The translations under genes and the position numbers were made by a program. This document shows positions 11,718 through 24,413 of a DNA stretch of 64,000 nt, in pieces (the first letter of the stretch is position 1; each line of letters opens with the position of its first letter). Below the pieces are notes generated by a model. The model was not told where the DNA came from, did not search any database, and saw nothing but the letters and a program-made list of their open reading frames with translations. Source of the DNA: Tiliqua scincoides (taxonomy: Eukaryota > Chordata > Lepidosauria > Squamata > Scincidae); NCBI RefSeq assembly GCF_035046505.1, contig NC_089826.1, positions 10,150,254-10,214,253 on the forward strand, given 5' to 3'.

Positions 11718-12071
11718 GTGTGGAGTTGCTAGGGGGATGCAGGGGGTGCAGGTCACACCAGGTGATGTGCACGGAGGGGGGGGTGACACCACTATTGGCC
11801 AAAATTTTTAAAATCTTGGCATATTTGAATAATACCATCACGTTGTACATCACGTGGTGTGTGTTTTCATGCAGAATGCAATGGAACAAACCACGTTAAA
11901 ATATCTTTATTCTATCAAAGGTTACAGCCAAAAAACCAGAAGGGGGAAGGGTAATGGTGTATCATCACACCCAGGGCATTGCCTCGCCCACTGTTTGGGA
12001 GGGGGGGTCCATTAAGGTGGTGACACGCTGGCCTCCTGCACCAGCTGGCATAAACCCTGGTGACGCCACTG
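11718..12071 (-). mobile_element. hAT family D derivative (short)
   Basis: Reverse-orientation relative of the 42970-44306 element. It shares, in complement, the stretch around ttgatagaataaagatattt and the end ggtgacgccactg. The flanks tgtgcgtg and tgtgtgtg match at 7 of 8 positions, but the sequence is low-complexity, so this is weak support. Confidence 0.6.
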
Positions 12072-12444
12072 TGTGTGTGTGGGGAGTTCAGCTAATGTAC
12101 GTGCCCCTTTTGGGATTTCATCCTATTTAATTTCATTTTGCAGCTCTCGCACATTCCCTAGAATCACAAATTCTTCCTCTGCTTAAATCCTTTACACAGC
12201 CCTGCCATAAGATTATCCATTTAAAATCAATTCAGTATATCAGCACAGCCATTTGAGGGACATTACATCAATTTTCACCACACTTATGAATAATACATCT
12301 CCAATGCAGGAGAGCAATGCCAAAAACAGGACTAAAATGGATTTTGTTCAGAGACACACAAATGTGGATTTGGGGGTGACTGCATAAGAGATGACTGAGT
12401 TGTTCTGTGTATCCAATGATTAGATTGATTAGTTGAAGCGGGCC
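12072..12444. other. unassigned flank of the CR1 LINE
   Basis: Nothing recognised. Confidence 0.5.
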
Positions 12445-12615
12445 TGAAAGATTAACAGAGGCAATTTTCCTGCGAAGAGGGCTACAGCGGCTACTACTGC
12501 TGGGTCAATGCTGAGAGAACTGGAGACACTCATACCAAGACAGTCTGAATGGCATCTTCTGAGTGTCAATCAAGCAACCTTGCTTTAGGGAGTGAAATCC
12601 GAACTGACTTAGGAA

Positions 12616-13153
12616 GTGAAGTCCGAACACAGGATACTCCTCAGCGGGAGGGGGCTTCTTGTAGTGGGGGATTCAATTATTAGAAACATAGAAAGGGGGG
12701 TTTGCGACAGATGTGAGGACCGCATGGCGACTTGCCTGTCTGTGAAGGTTACAGACATCACTTCTCATCTAGACAGGCTGGTGGATAGTGCTGGGGAGGA
12801 GGTAGCGGTTGTGGTGCATGTTGGCACCAATGACGTGGGCAAGTGTAGCCGGGAGGTCCTGGAGGCCAAATTTAGGTTATTAGGTAGGAAGCTGAAAGCC
12901 AGGACCTCAAAGGTAGCGTTCTCTGAAGTGCTACCTGTTCCACACACAGGGCCAGCTAGGCAGATGGAGATCAGGGATCTCAATGAGTGGATAAGATGGT
13001 GGTGTAGAGAGGAGGGGTTTAGATTCATTAGGCACTGGGGAACGTTTTGGAGAAGCGGGGACTGTACAAGAGGGACAGGCTTCACTTGAACCAGAATGGA
13101 ACCAGAATGCTGGTGCATAACATTAAAAAGGTGGCAGAGCAGCTTTTAAACTG
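12616..13153 (+). pseudogene. CR1 ORF1 remnant, SGNH/GDSL-like esterase domain
   Basis: Block I, LLVVGDSIIRN, carries the candidate nucleophile serine. Block III, VVHVGTND, carries the oxyanion-hole Asn-Asp. The final block, DRLHLNQNGTRMLVHNI, carries the catalytic Asp and His but lies in a different frame from the first two, so at least one frameshift falls near 13050-13075. The stop is at about 13150. The domain is typical of CR1 ORF1 proteins. The N-terminal half of ORF1 is missing through 5' truncation. Confidence 0.85.
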
Positions 13154-13369
13154 ATCCCTGGGGGAAGGCCGACTGGAGCCAAGGGGCATCCGGTTCAGGA
13201 CTCCTCATCCCTATGGGACGAGGATGGGGAGGTTAGAGAACAACAAGGTAAAGGCAGAGTAAGAGAAGAAATTGGGAATGGTAGCATGATGGGATGTGAT
13301 AGATGGTTTGGCACAGTGAGAGGATGCAGGGATAAAGGAGCTAATAAGCAGCCCATCCTGGGGCATTCC

Positions 13370-16082
13370 ATGTACAAATGCTTTTATGCAAATGCCCGAA
13401 GTCTCCAAGCAAAGATGGGAGAACTGGAATGTCTGGTGACAAGGGAAAACACTGACATAGTGGGCATAATGGAAACCTGGTGGAATGCGGAGAAACAGTG
13501 GGATATCGCAATCCCAGGCTATAAACTCTACAGGAGGGACAGGGAGGGTTGGGTTGGAGGTGGGGTGGCCATTTATGTTAAGGAAGGGATATAATCCAGC
13601 AAAGTAGAGATTGAAGGTGGGTCCAACTCCATAGAATCTCTACGGGTTAAATTACCAGGACTGAGGAGTGATATAATACTGGGGGCGTACTATCGTCCTC
13701 CAGACCAGAAACCGGAAGGGGACCTTGAAAAGAGGAAAGAGATCAGGGAGGTGACAAGGAGGGACAGGGTTGTAATCATGGGTGACTTCAATTATCCTCA
13801 TATTGACTGGGTCAATTTTGTGTTCTGGTCACGAAAAAGAGACCGGATTCCTTGACATGCTAAATGACTGTATCTTAGAGCAGCTAGTCATGGAGCCCAC
13901 CAGAGGACAGGTCACTCTGGATTTAATATTGTGCGGTACTCAGGACCTGGTTAGAGATGTCAATGTTACTGAGCCATTGGGGAACCATGCTGCGATCCGT
14001 TTCGACATGCACGTCGGGGGAAGAATACCAGGCAAATCTCTCACAAAAACCCTTTACTTCCAACAAGCGGACTTCCCTCAAATGAGGAGGCTGGTTAGAA
14101 GGAGGTTGAAAGGGAAGGTAAAAAGAGTCCAGACTCTACAGAGAGCATGGAGGTTGCTCAAATCAACAGAGGCCCAGCAAAAGTGCATACTGCAAAGGAA
14201 GAAGGGCTCGACTAAGTCCAGGAGGGTACCCACATGGCTAACCAGCCAAGTTAGAGAGGCCGTAAAGGGCAAGGAAACTTCCTTCCATAAATGGATGCCT
14301 TGCCCTAATGAGGAGAATAAAAAGGAACATAAACTGTGGCAAAAGAAATGTAAGAAGGTGATACAGGAGGCCAAGAGAGACTATGAGGAACACATGGCCA
14401 GCAGCATTAAGGGGAATAATAAAAGCTTCTTCAAATATGTTAGAAGCAGGAAACCGCCAGAGAAGCGGTTGGCCCTCTGGATGGTGAGGGAGGGAAAGGG
14501 GAAATAAAAGGAGACTTAGAGATGGTAGAGAAATTGAATGAGTTCTTTGAATCTGTCTTCACGGCAGAAGACCTCGGGCAGATACCGCTGCCCGAATGGC
14601 CCCTCCTGACCAAGGAATTAAGTCAGATAGAGGTTAAAAGAGAAGATGTTTCAGACCTCATTGATAAATTAAAGATCAATAAGTCACCAGGCCCTGATGG
14701 CATCCACCCAAGAGTTATTAAGGAATTGAAGAATGAAGTTGCAGATCTCTTGACTAAAATATGCAGCTTGTTCCTCAAAATGGCCACAGTGCCAGAGGAT
14801 TGGAGGATAGCAAATGTCACACCGATCTTTAAAAAGGGAAAGAGGGGGGACCCGGGAAACTATAGACCGGTCAGCCTAACATCCATACCGGGTAAGATGG
14901 TGGAATGCCTCATCAAAGAAAGAATCTCAAAACACACAGATGAACAAGCCTTGCTGAGGGAGAATCAGCATGGCTTCTGCAAGGGTAAGTCTTGCCTAAC
15001 AAACCTTTTAGAATTCTTTGAAAAGGTCAACAGGCATGTGGATGCGGGAGAACCGTGGACATTATATATCTGGACTTTCAGAAGGCGTTCAACATGGTCT
15101 CTCACCAAAGGCTACTGAAAAAATTCCACAGTCAGGGAATTAGAGGGCAGGTCCTCTCCTAGACTGAGACCTGGTTGAAGACCAGGAAACAGAGAGTGGG
15201 TGTCAATGGGCAATTTTCACAATGGAGAGAGGTGAAGAGCGGTGTGCCCCAAGGATCTGTCCTGGGACTGGTGCTCTTCAACCTCTTCATAAATGACCTG
15301 GAGACAGGGTTGAGCAGTGAGGTGGCTAAGTTTGCAGACAACACCAAACTTTTCCAAATGGTGAAGACCAGAAGTGATTGTGAGTTGCTCCAGAAGGATC
15401 TCTCCAAACTGGCAGAATGGGCAGCAAAATGGCAGATGTGCTTCAATGTCAGTAAGTGTAAAGTCATGCACATTGGGACAAAAAATCAAAACTTCACATA
15501 TAGGCTGATGGGTTCTGAGCTGTCTGTGACAGATCAGGAGAGACATCTTGGGGTGGTGGTGGACAGGTCGATGAAAGTGTCGACCCAATGTGCAGCGGCA
15601 GTGAAGAAGGCCAATTCTATGCTTGGGATCATTAGAAAAGATATTGAGAACAAAATTGCTAATGTTATAATGCCGCTGTACAAATCGATGGTAAGGCCAC
15701 ACCTGGAGTATTGTGTCCAGTTCTGGTCGCCGCATCTCAAAAAGGATATAGTGGAAAAGGAAAAGGTGCAAAAGAGGGCAACTGAGATGATTACTGGGCT
15801 GGGGCACTTTCCTTATGAGGAAAGGCTACGGTGTTTGGATATATCCAAATAAAGTGGATAGAGAGATGCTCTTTACACTCTCACATGACCAGGGGCCATC
15901 CATTAAAATTGAGTGTTGGGAGAGTTAGGACAGACAAAAGAAAATATTTCTTTACTCAGCGTGTGGTTGGTCTGTGGAACTCCTTTCCACAGCATGTGGT
16001 AACAGCATTTGGCCTGGATGCCTTTAAAAGGGGATTGGACAAGTTTCTAGAGGAAAAATCCATTATGGGTTACAAGCCATGA
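13370..16082 (+). pseudogene. CR1 ORF2 remnant, endonuclease plus reverse transcriptase
   Basis: Endonuclease: CFYANARSLQAKMGELE, ETWW, VIMGDFNYPHIDW. Reverse transcriptase: SPGPDGIHPRVIKEL, GNYRPVSL, LDFQKAF (in a shifted frame), SGVPQGSVLG. The catalytic FADD box reads FADNTKL, so the second aspartate is lost. A stop lies at 13593 and frame changes fall near 13820, 14475 and 15060. A further break lies near 15845, where codons matching 'SLEKRRLRGD' of sister copies are missing. The C-terminus ends SIMGYKP. Confidence 0.9.
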
Positions 16083-16274
16083 TGAGTATGTGCAATCTCC
16101 TGATTTTAGAAATGGGCTATGTCAGATGTAAGGGAGGGCACCAGGATGCAGGTCTCTTGTTATCTGCTCCCTGGGGCATTTGGTGGGGCTGCTGTGAGAA
16201 ATAGGGGAAGCTGGACTAGATGGGCCTATGGCCTGATCCATTGGGGCTGTTCTTATGTTCTTAAATGAAAGATT

Positions 16275-17499
16275 GCTTTTGGGATGAATTCATATACCTG
16301 GTGTGGTGAGGAAGCATGAACTGTTAAGTACTCCCAAGACAAGACAAGCTGACCATCTGCATGGATAGCTTCTATGATCCTTCACCTTCAGTCAAAAGCC
16401 AGAGGTGGAGGAGATCCTGCAAATATCCATGAGCATATATGTATCTTTTGTTACTTGGTAACAAGGTGGTTTCAGCAGATGAGAAGATTTATAGAACTGC
16501 TTTTGTATACATTAGTTAATAAATTGCAAAATCAACAACTATCTACTGTAGCTTGTGTTGTGGATAAGGGAATACTTGAACACACTTTTAGCTTTGGGGA
16601 AGATATGGAATTTGGAGGAAGCTTCCTTTCCCACAGCTCCTCAAAAGCTAAGAGTTCAGGTATGTAACATAACCCCACCTTCTGAGTATGGTGATTTGCA
16701 GGATCCCTTTTAGGAAGTGGCTCTACAAACAGGTTGCAAGGATTTGCACAAGGATTTATGGAGGAAATCTTACCTTCTGTTTGGTGCTTTGCTTCAGACC
16801 AATACGGGACTGACTTCTGGACTATGAAACAAGTAAGAAAGAGAAAGACACAGTCCATGATTTCATTAAGGGAGAAAATATACTTGAAAAAAAATGGCAA
16901 TCATTTAAAAATTAGGAAACTTGTTACAGGGTTGATTCTCTCTGGGTCTTATATGGCAGTGTGTCTTATATGGAAATAACAACCATGGGTACATTTGAAA
17001 GGCATTGCCGTGTGTGAAGAAGTTGAGTCTTTTCCTAGCCTCTGTGCTTCATAGCCTGATCAGTCCTGTAAAGATGGAGTATACTCTTTATTATCTGGTA
17101 CTCAGGATAGCCATACAGGGAAAAGAATGTGTGGTTTGAGAAATGGGTTCATATCAAGTTAGTATGATGTTGACATTTTTATTGCAAGAATGCTTGGGAA
17201 CCTGTCAGTGGAAATATCTCTCTGTGTTGCTAAGAAGACCCCTGCATCCTTGCTTATGAACCTCTATAATGTCTATCTGTAACATCCAACCCAGCTGGGT
17301 TTTGGAAAGGATGAGGCCTTGCAAGTTACTTTAGAAACCAGCAGCCCAAGAATCACCCTGTGGCTGCTACAAGACCTCTGTCTAGAAATAAACCTCTTTA
17401 ATTGCATGAGAAAAATCACCATGAGTTGGCCACAACTATCCACCACATGAAGTTGACCCTTAAATGTAAGACCAGTTGTAGCAGCCATAACATGTTATA
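16275..17499. other. unassigned non-coding DNA
   Basis: No repeat or gene recognised. The opposed frames at 16374-16979 are featureless. Confidence 0.45.
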
Positions 17500-17611
17500 T
17501 TTCTATCCCACTCTTTCTTCAAGGAATTTTAGGTGACAGTAAAAGAATCTTCTCCCCCCCCTTCTAACCTAACACAGCAACCCTGCAAATTAAGTTGGAA
17601 TGAGAGATAGT
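17500..17611 (-). mobile_element. L2/MIR-like 3' tail fragment
   Basis: tctatcccactctttcttca followed by cagcaaccctgcaaattaag is a decayed form of the L2/MIR-type tail. It abuts a palindromic MITE. Confidence 0.4.
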
Positions 17612-17699
17612 CTGCAATCCTAACCACACTTTCCTGAGAGTAAGCCCCATTGAACAAAATAGGACTTCCTTCTGAGTAGACCTGGTTAGGATTGTGCCC
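17612..17699. repeat. 88-bp palindromic MITE, family J
   Basis: The left half gcaatcctaaccacacttt is mirrored by ctggttaggattgtgcc on the right. The inner part, gagtaagccccattgaac, is mirrored by aggacttccttctgag. Near-identical copies lie at 25.0, 29.5, 43.6, 54.2, 54.6 and 58.2 kb. Confidence 0.8.
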
Positions 17700-17709
17700 A
17701 TAGTAACTT

Positions 17710-18374
17710 CAATGTTTTCTCTGCTTAAAGTCCAACAACATACCATGTTTATGATCTATGTTTCTCTCAGGACTGTCCCACCATAGGCAGGGTGAGGTGG
17801 TTACTGTTAGATGGCATATTTTGAGGTACCATCAGGTCCATTTTAGGGGTCAATGGACCCCTTGCACGGGGTCTTATCAGTATTGATAAACAGGACACTT
17901 CAGATGAGGAATAAAATGGCATTGACACAAGGTGCAGTGAGGAGAGGTATACACTCATTTAATATTTACCTATATATTATAGGACACTGCTCTCCTTCCA
18001 CTAACTATTGATCAAATCACTCCAACTCTGGAAACCACTATCATTTTCAATGATGCTCAACAGCCTGTCAACATAATCAATATATTTCCTTTTTTGTATT
18101 TCCCACCCTGTTTACAGATCAAACAAGTAAGTTTCCATTGCTTAAACACACTGTCCAACACTGTACTTCCCATAGAACAATGGCAGGTGCTTATGCTTTA
18201 TGTTCACAAGTGACACCCTCGCTGCCATTATCAGATAATGAATCCATTGGATCCCTTGTGGACATCTCAGTTTTCCCAAATACTTTATCACAAAATGACT
18301 ACTGATGGATTCAGAGGAACTCCAGTCATCCATTTTGTACAAGTCTCTGTTAAATGCACATCAGGTCTGCTTTA
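17710..18374. other. unassigned non-coding DNA
   Basis: Nothing recognised. Confidence 0.5.
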
Positions 18375-18382
18375 GTTTGATG

Positions 18383-18514
18383 CAGTGGCTTTGCCTCCAT
18401 TTTGGTCTTGCAACCTGGAATGGCTCTGAAGGGGAGGGAGAGGGGCCACGTGCACTCCACAGTGAGGCTCCCTACAAAACTTAGTGCCTTGCACCCCCTC
18501 TAGCTATGCCACTG
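18383..18514. mobile_element. hAT fold-back MITE family C, left arm deleted
   Basis: Only cagtggc remains of the left terminus. The right arm is complete (cccctctagctatgccactg). The flanks gtttgatg (18375-18382) and ctttgatg (18515-18522) match at 7 of 8 positions. The copy therefore inserted, or moved, as a unit with its left arm already lost, or lost the arm by internal deletion afterwards. Confidence 0.8.
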
Positions 18515-18522
18515 CTTTGATG

Positions 18523-19268
18523 GTACAGTTTTAAGACTGTGAGAAGAGTCATCTGGATTTCCTGCTTCAAATAACATCTGAAATTTCACTCTTCCTTAAG
18601 AAAGTTCAGAGCATCTTAGAAGGCATCCCCGTGGTTGTCCCATTCAGGCACTGACAAGGTTCACCTCTGTCTAGCTTCCACAAAGCAACAGAGTTAGGGG
18701 TTCCCAGACCTCACCGGTGGAATTACCTACATTCACTAGAAGCACCAAGACAATCTTGTCTGCACAGCTTTCATCCATCTGAACGCTCTGTACAACCTCA
18801 AGAGATTTCCCATAAAGGAGAAATCATTTCACTCAGACTTGCTCTCATATCTCTCTGAACAATAATTGATGTGTACAAGCAAACCAGCCCAGGGTTTGTT
18901 TAGAGACTTGTCACTCTGCTGAACTTGAAGAGCTGATCCTTTTGACTGGGGTACATTTTAAAGTTGTAAAAGTGTTTAAGCTCTGCAGCAAATGTTGAGG
19001 AAACCAACATAGGACCAATAAATAAGGAGTCTGCTGCATTCACAGACACATCCGTTTATTAGAGCTGAATGTCTGCGGAAAGCAAAGAATCTGAACAAAT
19101 CCATAAGGCTGGAATTAACAGTTTCAAAACCACCGGTATGAAACACATGTAATGCTGTCAGACAAAACAGAAGGGTAACCTAACTTGTGGTGCCATGGGA
19201 GCACAGAATGGTAGTTTACACACAAAATTCAGGCTCCTAAGAATGTTAAAAACAGTTGAAGACCCACA
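18523..19268. other. unassigned non-coding DNA
   Basis: Nothing recognised. Confidence 0.5.
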
Positions 19269-19276
19269 CACTAGCC

Positions 19277-19769
19277 CAGAGATGTCAAACATTAGGTCCA
19301 CAGGCCAGATATAGCCCACAGAAGCTCTTAAACTGGCCATGTGATATTTTGGGCTCTTCCCGTGATACCTTTTCAGCAGTGCCACTTCTGCAGGGGGTCT
19401 GGGAGGTTCTTGGGGGGAGGGGAGATGGAAGGAGGTGCCTGGAGGCAAGGAACGCTACAGTGGCAGGGTTACCCAAAGGGGCGAGAGAGAGAGATCACCT
19501 GAGCTGCGGTGATGCCTCGGGAGAAGCAGCATGGCTAAAAAGGCAACCCACGTGATGATTGGGCTCTCCATGAATGCTCTCTCTCATTATCTTGAAAATA
19601 TGATCAAAATTTGCATATTTTCTCTTCTGTTATTTGCAATTAAAGAGTTTCTCCATGAGAACAAGTGCTGATTTCTGGCCATGATCTTTTTCATGACATC
19701 ACTACCTGCCCTCAGCATGCACCATGAATGCTATTTGGCCTACCGTATGAAATGAATTTGAGACCCTTA
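19277..19769 (+). mobile_element. hAT element family G, 493 bp
   Basis: Starts cagagatgtcaaacattagg and ends gaatttgagaccctta. A perfect 8-bp target duplication, cactagcc, lies at 19269-19276 and 19770-19777. It has no transposase. The relative at 32109 lies in the opposite orientation. Confidence 0.88.
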
Positions 19770-19777
19770 CACTAGCC

Positions 19778-22435
19778 AATCAAGCAGAAAAGCCAATTTC
19801 ATCTTTGGGTGTTCGCACGCACGTACGTGTGTGAATGCTAGCAGACAGGATAGCATGTCTTCTGAATTGTGTTAGCCCCATAATACAATCCAACATAAAA
19901 CCTCATAATACAACCCAGCATAAAGGCTGCCATATCCATTAATCTCCCCCTTCTCCATGTTTCTCCCTGTGGTCTCCTCTCAACCCCACTTTGTGAACTG
20001 GAAAACATCTGGCAGAGTTAACAAGATGAGCATCAGCAAGCACTAATGAATTTCTTTGGCATGTCTGGGGAAAGACTGGAGCTGAACTAATGAGTTGTCA
20101 TTTTAATTATTTAAAACACATTAAAACTTTCGACCACACAGAGAAGGCGAGAGAGGAGTGCCATTCACAGAATCTTCTTGCGCAGCAGCGAGGGAGGCAT
20201 CCAGAGAGAGATGTGAGATTGGTGAGATGCTGTTGTGGATGACCCTACAATGGAAAATTTCAGAGAGCAGCCTGGGGGAATCAGTGGAATATGAATATTA
20301 TAGGTGATGTATCAAATGAAGAGATTACCAGACTTTGCTTAGCTCAGTTGCTTGCTAATGAGCACTGATTTTTAGAAGCAAATATGTGCACCTGTCACCA
20401 GGCACCGGATGCAGGCTTTGAGATACACCAATGGACAGGCTCAGAAAATCTTGATTGTGGAAGGTGAGAGACAATGGCTTGACCTACTGAGCCCATGGCA
20501 GACATGAAAGTTGAACTGGGGGCTTCCTCATTTACAGCTCAGTTTCTTAGCCACTCTGCTAGTTCAATGTGCTAAAGGGATTATGCGATGAAAATAAACT
20601 TGCCCAATGATGAAGTGTTCCCTGGAACTGACATTTCCAGAAGGTCCTAAGGTTGCAACAAGCAGCATGGTAGGTTTTATCAATGAAGAACAATGATTGC
20701 CGGATACCCTGTAGTACTCAGAGCATTTATCACATTATGAAAGCCTGCAGGTCCTTCAAAATTAACATCCCAGAGTGCAAGATCCTAATGGGTATTGATG
20801 GTGCTTTAATTAGTTTCCCAATAAAGCCCATATATGTTCCTGCCACCTCTGGGTCAGCACTGAAAATGCCAAGAGGGAGGAAAACAAAGCAGAAAAGGGA
20901 AAGAAATTGGTCCTATTGAACCTCAATCTTGGCAGCAAGAATTTATGTGGTTGAGCCAACTTGCATCCAACCCTCAGATCTAATCCCATGGTTCACATTT
21001 ACTATTAATTTACAAAGCCTCACATTGGTGTTTAATCCAGAGTATCTAAAATCGCTCTTCTAAATCCAAGTAGATAGATACACATACGCGTAGTTAACAA
21101 AAATGTTTAAGAAACCTAGTTGATTGAGGAGAATAATTGACATAAAGTCAATGCACTCTTCCTTTTTGTCCCAAAGGCCTTTTCAAATACACCCCTTTCC
21201 TCTTAGAACAATTACAACCAGATTATGCATGAAGGTGAAGTGGTTTAAGGATCAATGGCTGCATGAGCTTTTAGAATAGCCCAGCTCAGAATGAGCAATC
21301 TCACACAACAAAAAACTTTATTAGTGCCCCAATCTTATTCTACCTCCACCATTGCATGTGATGCACCCTCACTGCTGCTGCATGCAATGTTCAGGGAAAG
21401 GTAACCAGCTAGCCCAAGAAAGGTAAGTAAAAAGACAAGTACACAATTCCTTTGCACAACTATAACCAACTTAAACAAAGGTAAGCAGCACAGGGGTGCA
21501 GGAACAGTGGATAATCAGATTCACGGAAACCAGATCTACAGATACTGACGGATGCGTTATTTCTCTTTGGTTGATGTTTTTTCTCTTTTTACTATTCTAA
21601 TTGCCAGTATCCTCTGATTTGGTATCCACTGATTTGACTCACCACTGATACTGGGGTCCACCTTTAAATGCCTTGTAAAAAGGAAAAAAAGCACCAAAAT
21701 CCAATGTCCTACCTTCACACTGCTAAATAATTATAATTACATTCCAGTAGATTCCATTATTCACCCCATCTAGATGACCTACAAGTGGGTTTTTTAAAGC
21801 TATTTTTCTACTGATTTGGTATTCACTGGTTTTTTTATTCGCTGGTTGTTCCGGAAAGGAATCCCCGTGGATAATGAGGCACGACTTGTATTGTATGAAC
21901 AATTCCAATAAGCACCTATTTAAAAGGGGGAAAACAGTTGCCTCCCTTTCCCAATCTTCCATCCCCCTGCAGCAACAAGCCGTTTTCCCATCTATTTATG
22001 TGTGACCTCCAACTATCATGCTATAGCTCTTCCACTGAAACCTGCAAAGCTACCCTGAAAGGCAAACAGCTGACAGGCGCACACTTTGAACTGATCATCT
22101 GCAGGATAAAATTACTTAAGTACATTTTGTAGATTGCAAATAAGACATTTTAATCATTTTCAGTTGGGTTAAGGTAATGCTTAAAGTTCAGAATAACCTA
22201 ATCCAGTTAGCTGCACCTGCTGATCCTATTTCCCGGTCCAGCAGCTGAAACTGCCCATTGGAACCATTCTCTCCTGGCAACCGATGGCCATTGCTGTATA
22301 CCGCATTGCTGATCTGCTCAAAAATATTCCAGTGAAATATATTTTCGGTGTTGAATAATTTTATGGACACTGAGAATAATCATGGGAGATTGGATTGAGC
22401 TTAGCATGGCAAAACATATTGTCCAAGATACTTGA
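19778..22435. other. unassigned DNA with a possible pogo-like piece
   Basis: The segment ~21505-21890 has phrases such as ctgatttggtatccactgat and gaatccccgtggataatgag, reminiscent of pogo/Tigger MITEs. No other repeat or gene is recognised. Confidence 0.35.
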
Positions 22436-22443
22436 CTCTATAT

Positions 22444-22801
22444 CAGTGTTTCTCAAACTGTGGGTCGGGACCCACTAGGTGGGTCATGATCCCTTTTCAG
22501 GTGGGTCCCCATTCATTTCCATATTTTATTTTTAATATATTAGACTTGATGCTCCCATGGGATATGACTGCATTTGGGGAAAATGTGACAGACCTGTACT
22601 TTTAACAAGCTACTGTGTATATGACAATGATAGTCAATGGGACTTACTCCTGGGTAATCGTGGATAAGATTGCAGCCTAGGATGGTTAAAAATTTCCCTG
22701 CTTGATGACATCACTTCTGGTCATGACATCACTTCCGGCGGGTCCTGACAGATTCTCATTCTAAAAAGTGGGTCCCACTGAGAAATGAGTGAGAACCACT
22801 G
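22444..22801 (+). mobile_element. hAT MITE family A, full-length copy
   Basis: Starts cagtgtttctcaaactgtgg and ends tgagtgagaaccactg, forming ~14-bp terminal inverted repeats. The flanks ctctatat and ctttgtat match at 6 of 8. The interior holds gacatcacttccggcgggtc. Confidence 0.82.
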
Positions 22802-22880
22802 CTTTGTATCATGCCAAGCTATGAATGTATAACAGGCAGGGCAGTGTTCATCATCTTCATCACAGTGGCTATTGTATCAG

Positions 22881-23062
22881 TTACACAGGCCTACAAAATT
22901 GAGGTTTTTCCCAAACTTTATGGTGGTTTGATATGAATTTGGGGTGCTGATTCCAAAAATGGCATCTGTTTTGCCCTATCATGTCTAGTTTTGGAGATAT
23001 AGTATAACCTCATTAGTGAATGGTGTAGTCTTCCTCTTGAGGAAGCTGCTTGAACCTTAATT
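22881..23062 (+). mobile_element. fold-back element, left arm plus centre
   Basis: Matches the left arm of 32660-33332 (acacaggcctacaaaattga, gtttggagatatagtataac-type motif) and the central palindrome, here tcttcctcttgaggaagc. The right arm is absent. Confidence 0.7.
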
Positions 23063-23668
23063 CAGCTGGCTTTTTCCTATCTACCCCATAATCGTTTTCA
23101 GCTGTGGGGTGTCCCTCTGTCCATGTTAATGATAAGTCTGCCAAACCTCCATACTTGGAGGAAATGGATTGAATACCCCGACATTTGGCCTTATCTTGGC
23201 CCACTGCATGCTCAGTTGCTAACCCCTGCAGTGCGTAATCTCCCACATCTGCAAATTTACCATTGGAGATGTTTCATGAGATGTGGTAGTGCGGAAGATC
23301 ACCAGGAGTGCAGATGTTCATGTGCCTTTGCCTGTGTGCAGTTAAACAGGAAACGAGGGTGACTCTGCTCTCAGTGTTCACACATGTTTCCAATCCATTA
23401 ACAGCAGGCTACTGCTGGAAGCAGGAAAGAACAACAAATCAGCCCATTGATCCAGCACTTCTGGGTCAAGGTATCTGGCTACTGAGCAGCAGCAGAGGAA
23501 GAGAAAGTGGAAGGTGAAATTGATTCACAAAGAAATGGCTCAGGCCTCCAATGCTGGGCATCTCTTCAGGCCAGCAGCATTTTCTTTCCTGGCAGTCACT
23601 CAGGCAGTGGGGCAGCTAGACAGGAATGACCTGTCGTTGATGTTGCAATTAGCTGCTCAGGCCTGATC
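23063..23668. other. unassigned non-coding DNA
   Basis: Nothing recognised. Confidence 0.5.
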
Positions 23669-23676
23669 CTCCAGAG

Positions 23677-24138
23677 CACAGGTGCTCAAACCCTGGCCTG
23701 GGGGCCATTTGCAGCCCTTGGGGACCCCCAATTCAGCCTGCAGGGAGCCCCAAGTCTCCAATGAGCCTCTGACCCTCCGGAGATGCCCTGCAGCCTGTGC
23801 TGGCCCAACGCAACTGCTCTCAGCATGACGGCAAGTGCTTGACCTCTCTTGTGAGCTGTGGGCTGAGGTCTGATGTGGGCTGAGGGCTGAGTTTGATGTT
23901 TCACATCGGTGATGCAGCAGCGGCAGCGAAGGAAAGGCTGGCCTTGCTTTGTGCAAGGCGTTTTATAGGCCTTGAGCTATTGCAAGACCTTCATATATTC
24001 ATATAAGTTCCATCTCTAATATATTCATTTATGTAAATTTATTCAAATTTAAAATGTAGATTAGTTTTTTTTCCCCAGCACCGACACAGTGTCAGAGAGA
24101 TGATGTGGCCCTCCTGCCAAAAATTTTGGACACCCCTG
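23677..24138 (-). mobile_element. hAT element family E, 462 bp
   Basis: Inverse copy of 27648-28112. It begins cacaggtgctcaaaccctgg and ends ttttggacacccctg. A perfect target duplication, ctccagag, lies at 23669-23676 and 24139-24146. The 99-residue minus-strand frame (MHKARPAF...) has a diverged counterpart in the other copy, reflecting shared ancestry of the repeat rather than selection. Confidence 0.9.
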
Positions 24139-24413
24139 CTCCAGAGCAATGGTTTTTCAAGTGTGTTCAAGGGAGCCCTTGGATTCCTTCGGAGCTGGGG
24201 CAGGAGAGGTTTTCCATGAGAACGTCTAATGGCAAACAAGCTTCCCCAAAAGATGCCTGCCTGTTGGTAACAGCCTTTCCTTGCCATGCACAGATGTGGA
24301 ATAGTGTCCCAAAGTGCTTTCCCATTTGTGTGTACCAGCTGCTGCTTTTCTCATTCAATGTTTGCCAATAAAAATTCCGCATTCCAAATTCCAAAAATTT
24401 AAATACACTAAAC

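Larger units (their letters stand above)
12454..16265 (+). mobile_element. CR1-group LINE, 5'-truncated, 3.8 kb
   Basis: A non-LTR retrotransposon copied by target-primed reverse transcription. The order is an ORF1 remnant with an SGNH esterase domain, then ORF2 with an APE-type endonuclease and a reverse transcriptase, then a ~180-bp 3' UTR ending ggctgttcttatgttctta. A 9-bp direct repeat, tgaaagatt, flanks it (12445-12453 and 16266-16274). CR1 assignment rests on the ORF1 esterase and the C-terminal phrases RPHLEYC, YEERLR and WNSFPQ. The 3' end is unlike the octamer repeats of chicken CR1. Several frameshifts and stops show that it is dead. Confidence 0.9.

Noticed and set aside
11702-11724. 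GT-run as a regulatory Z-DNA site
   Set aside because: Short and at a MITE border; nothing beyond composition supports a role.
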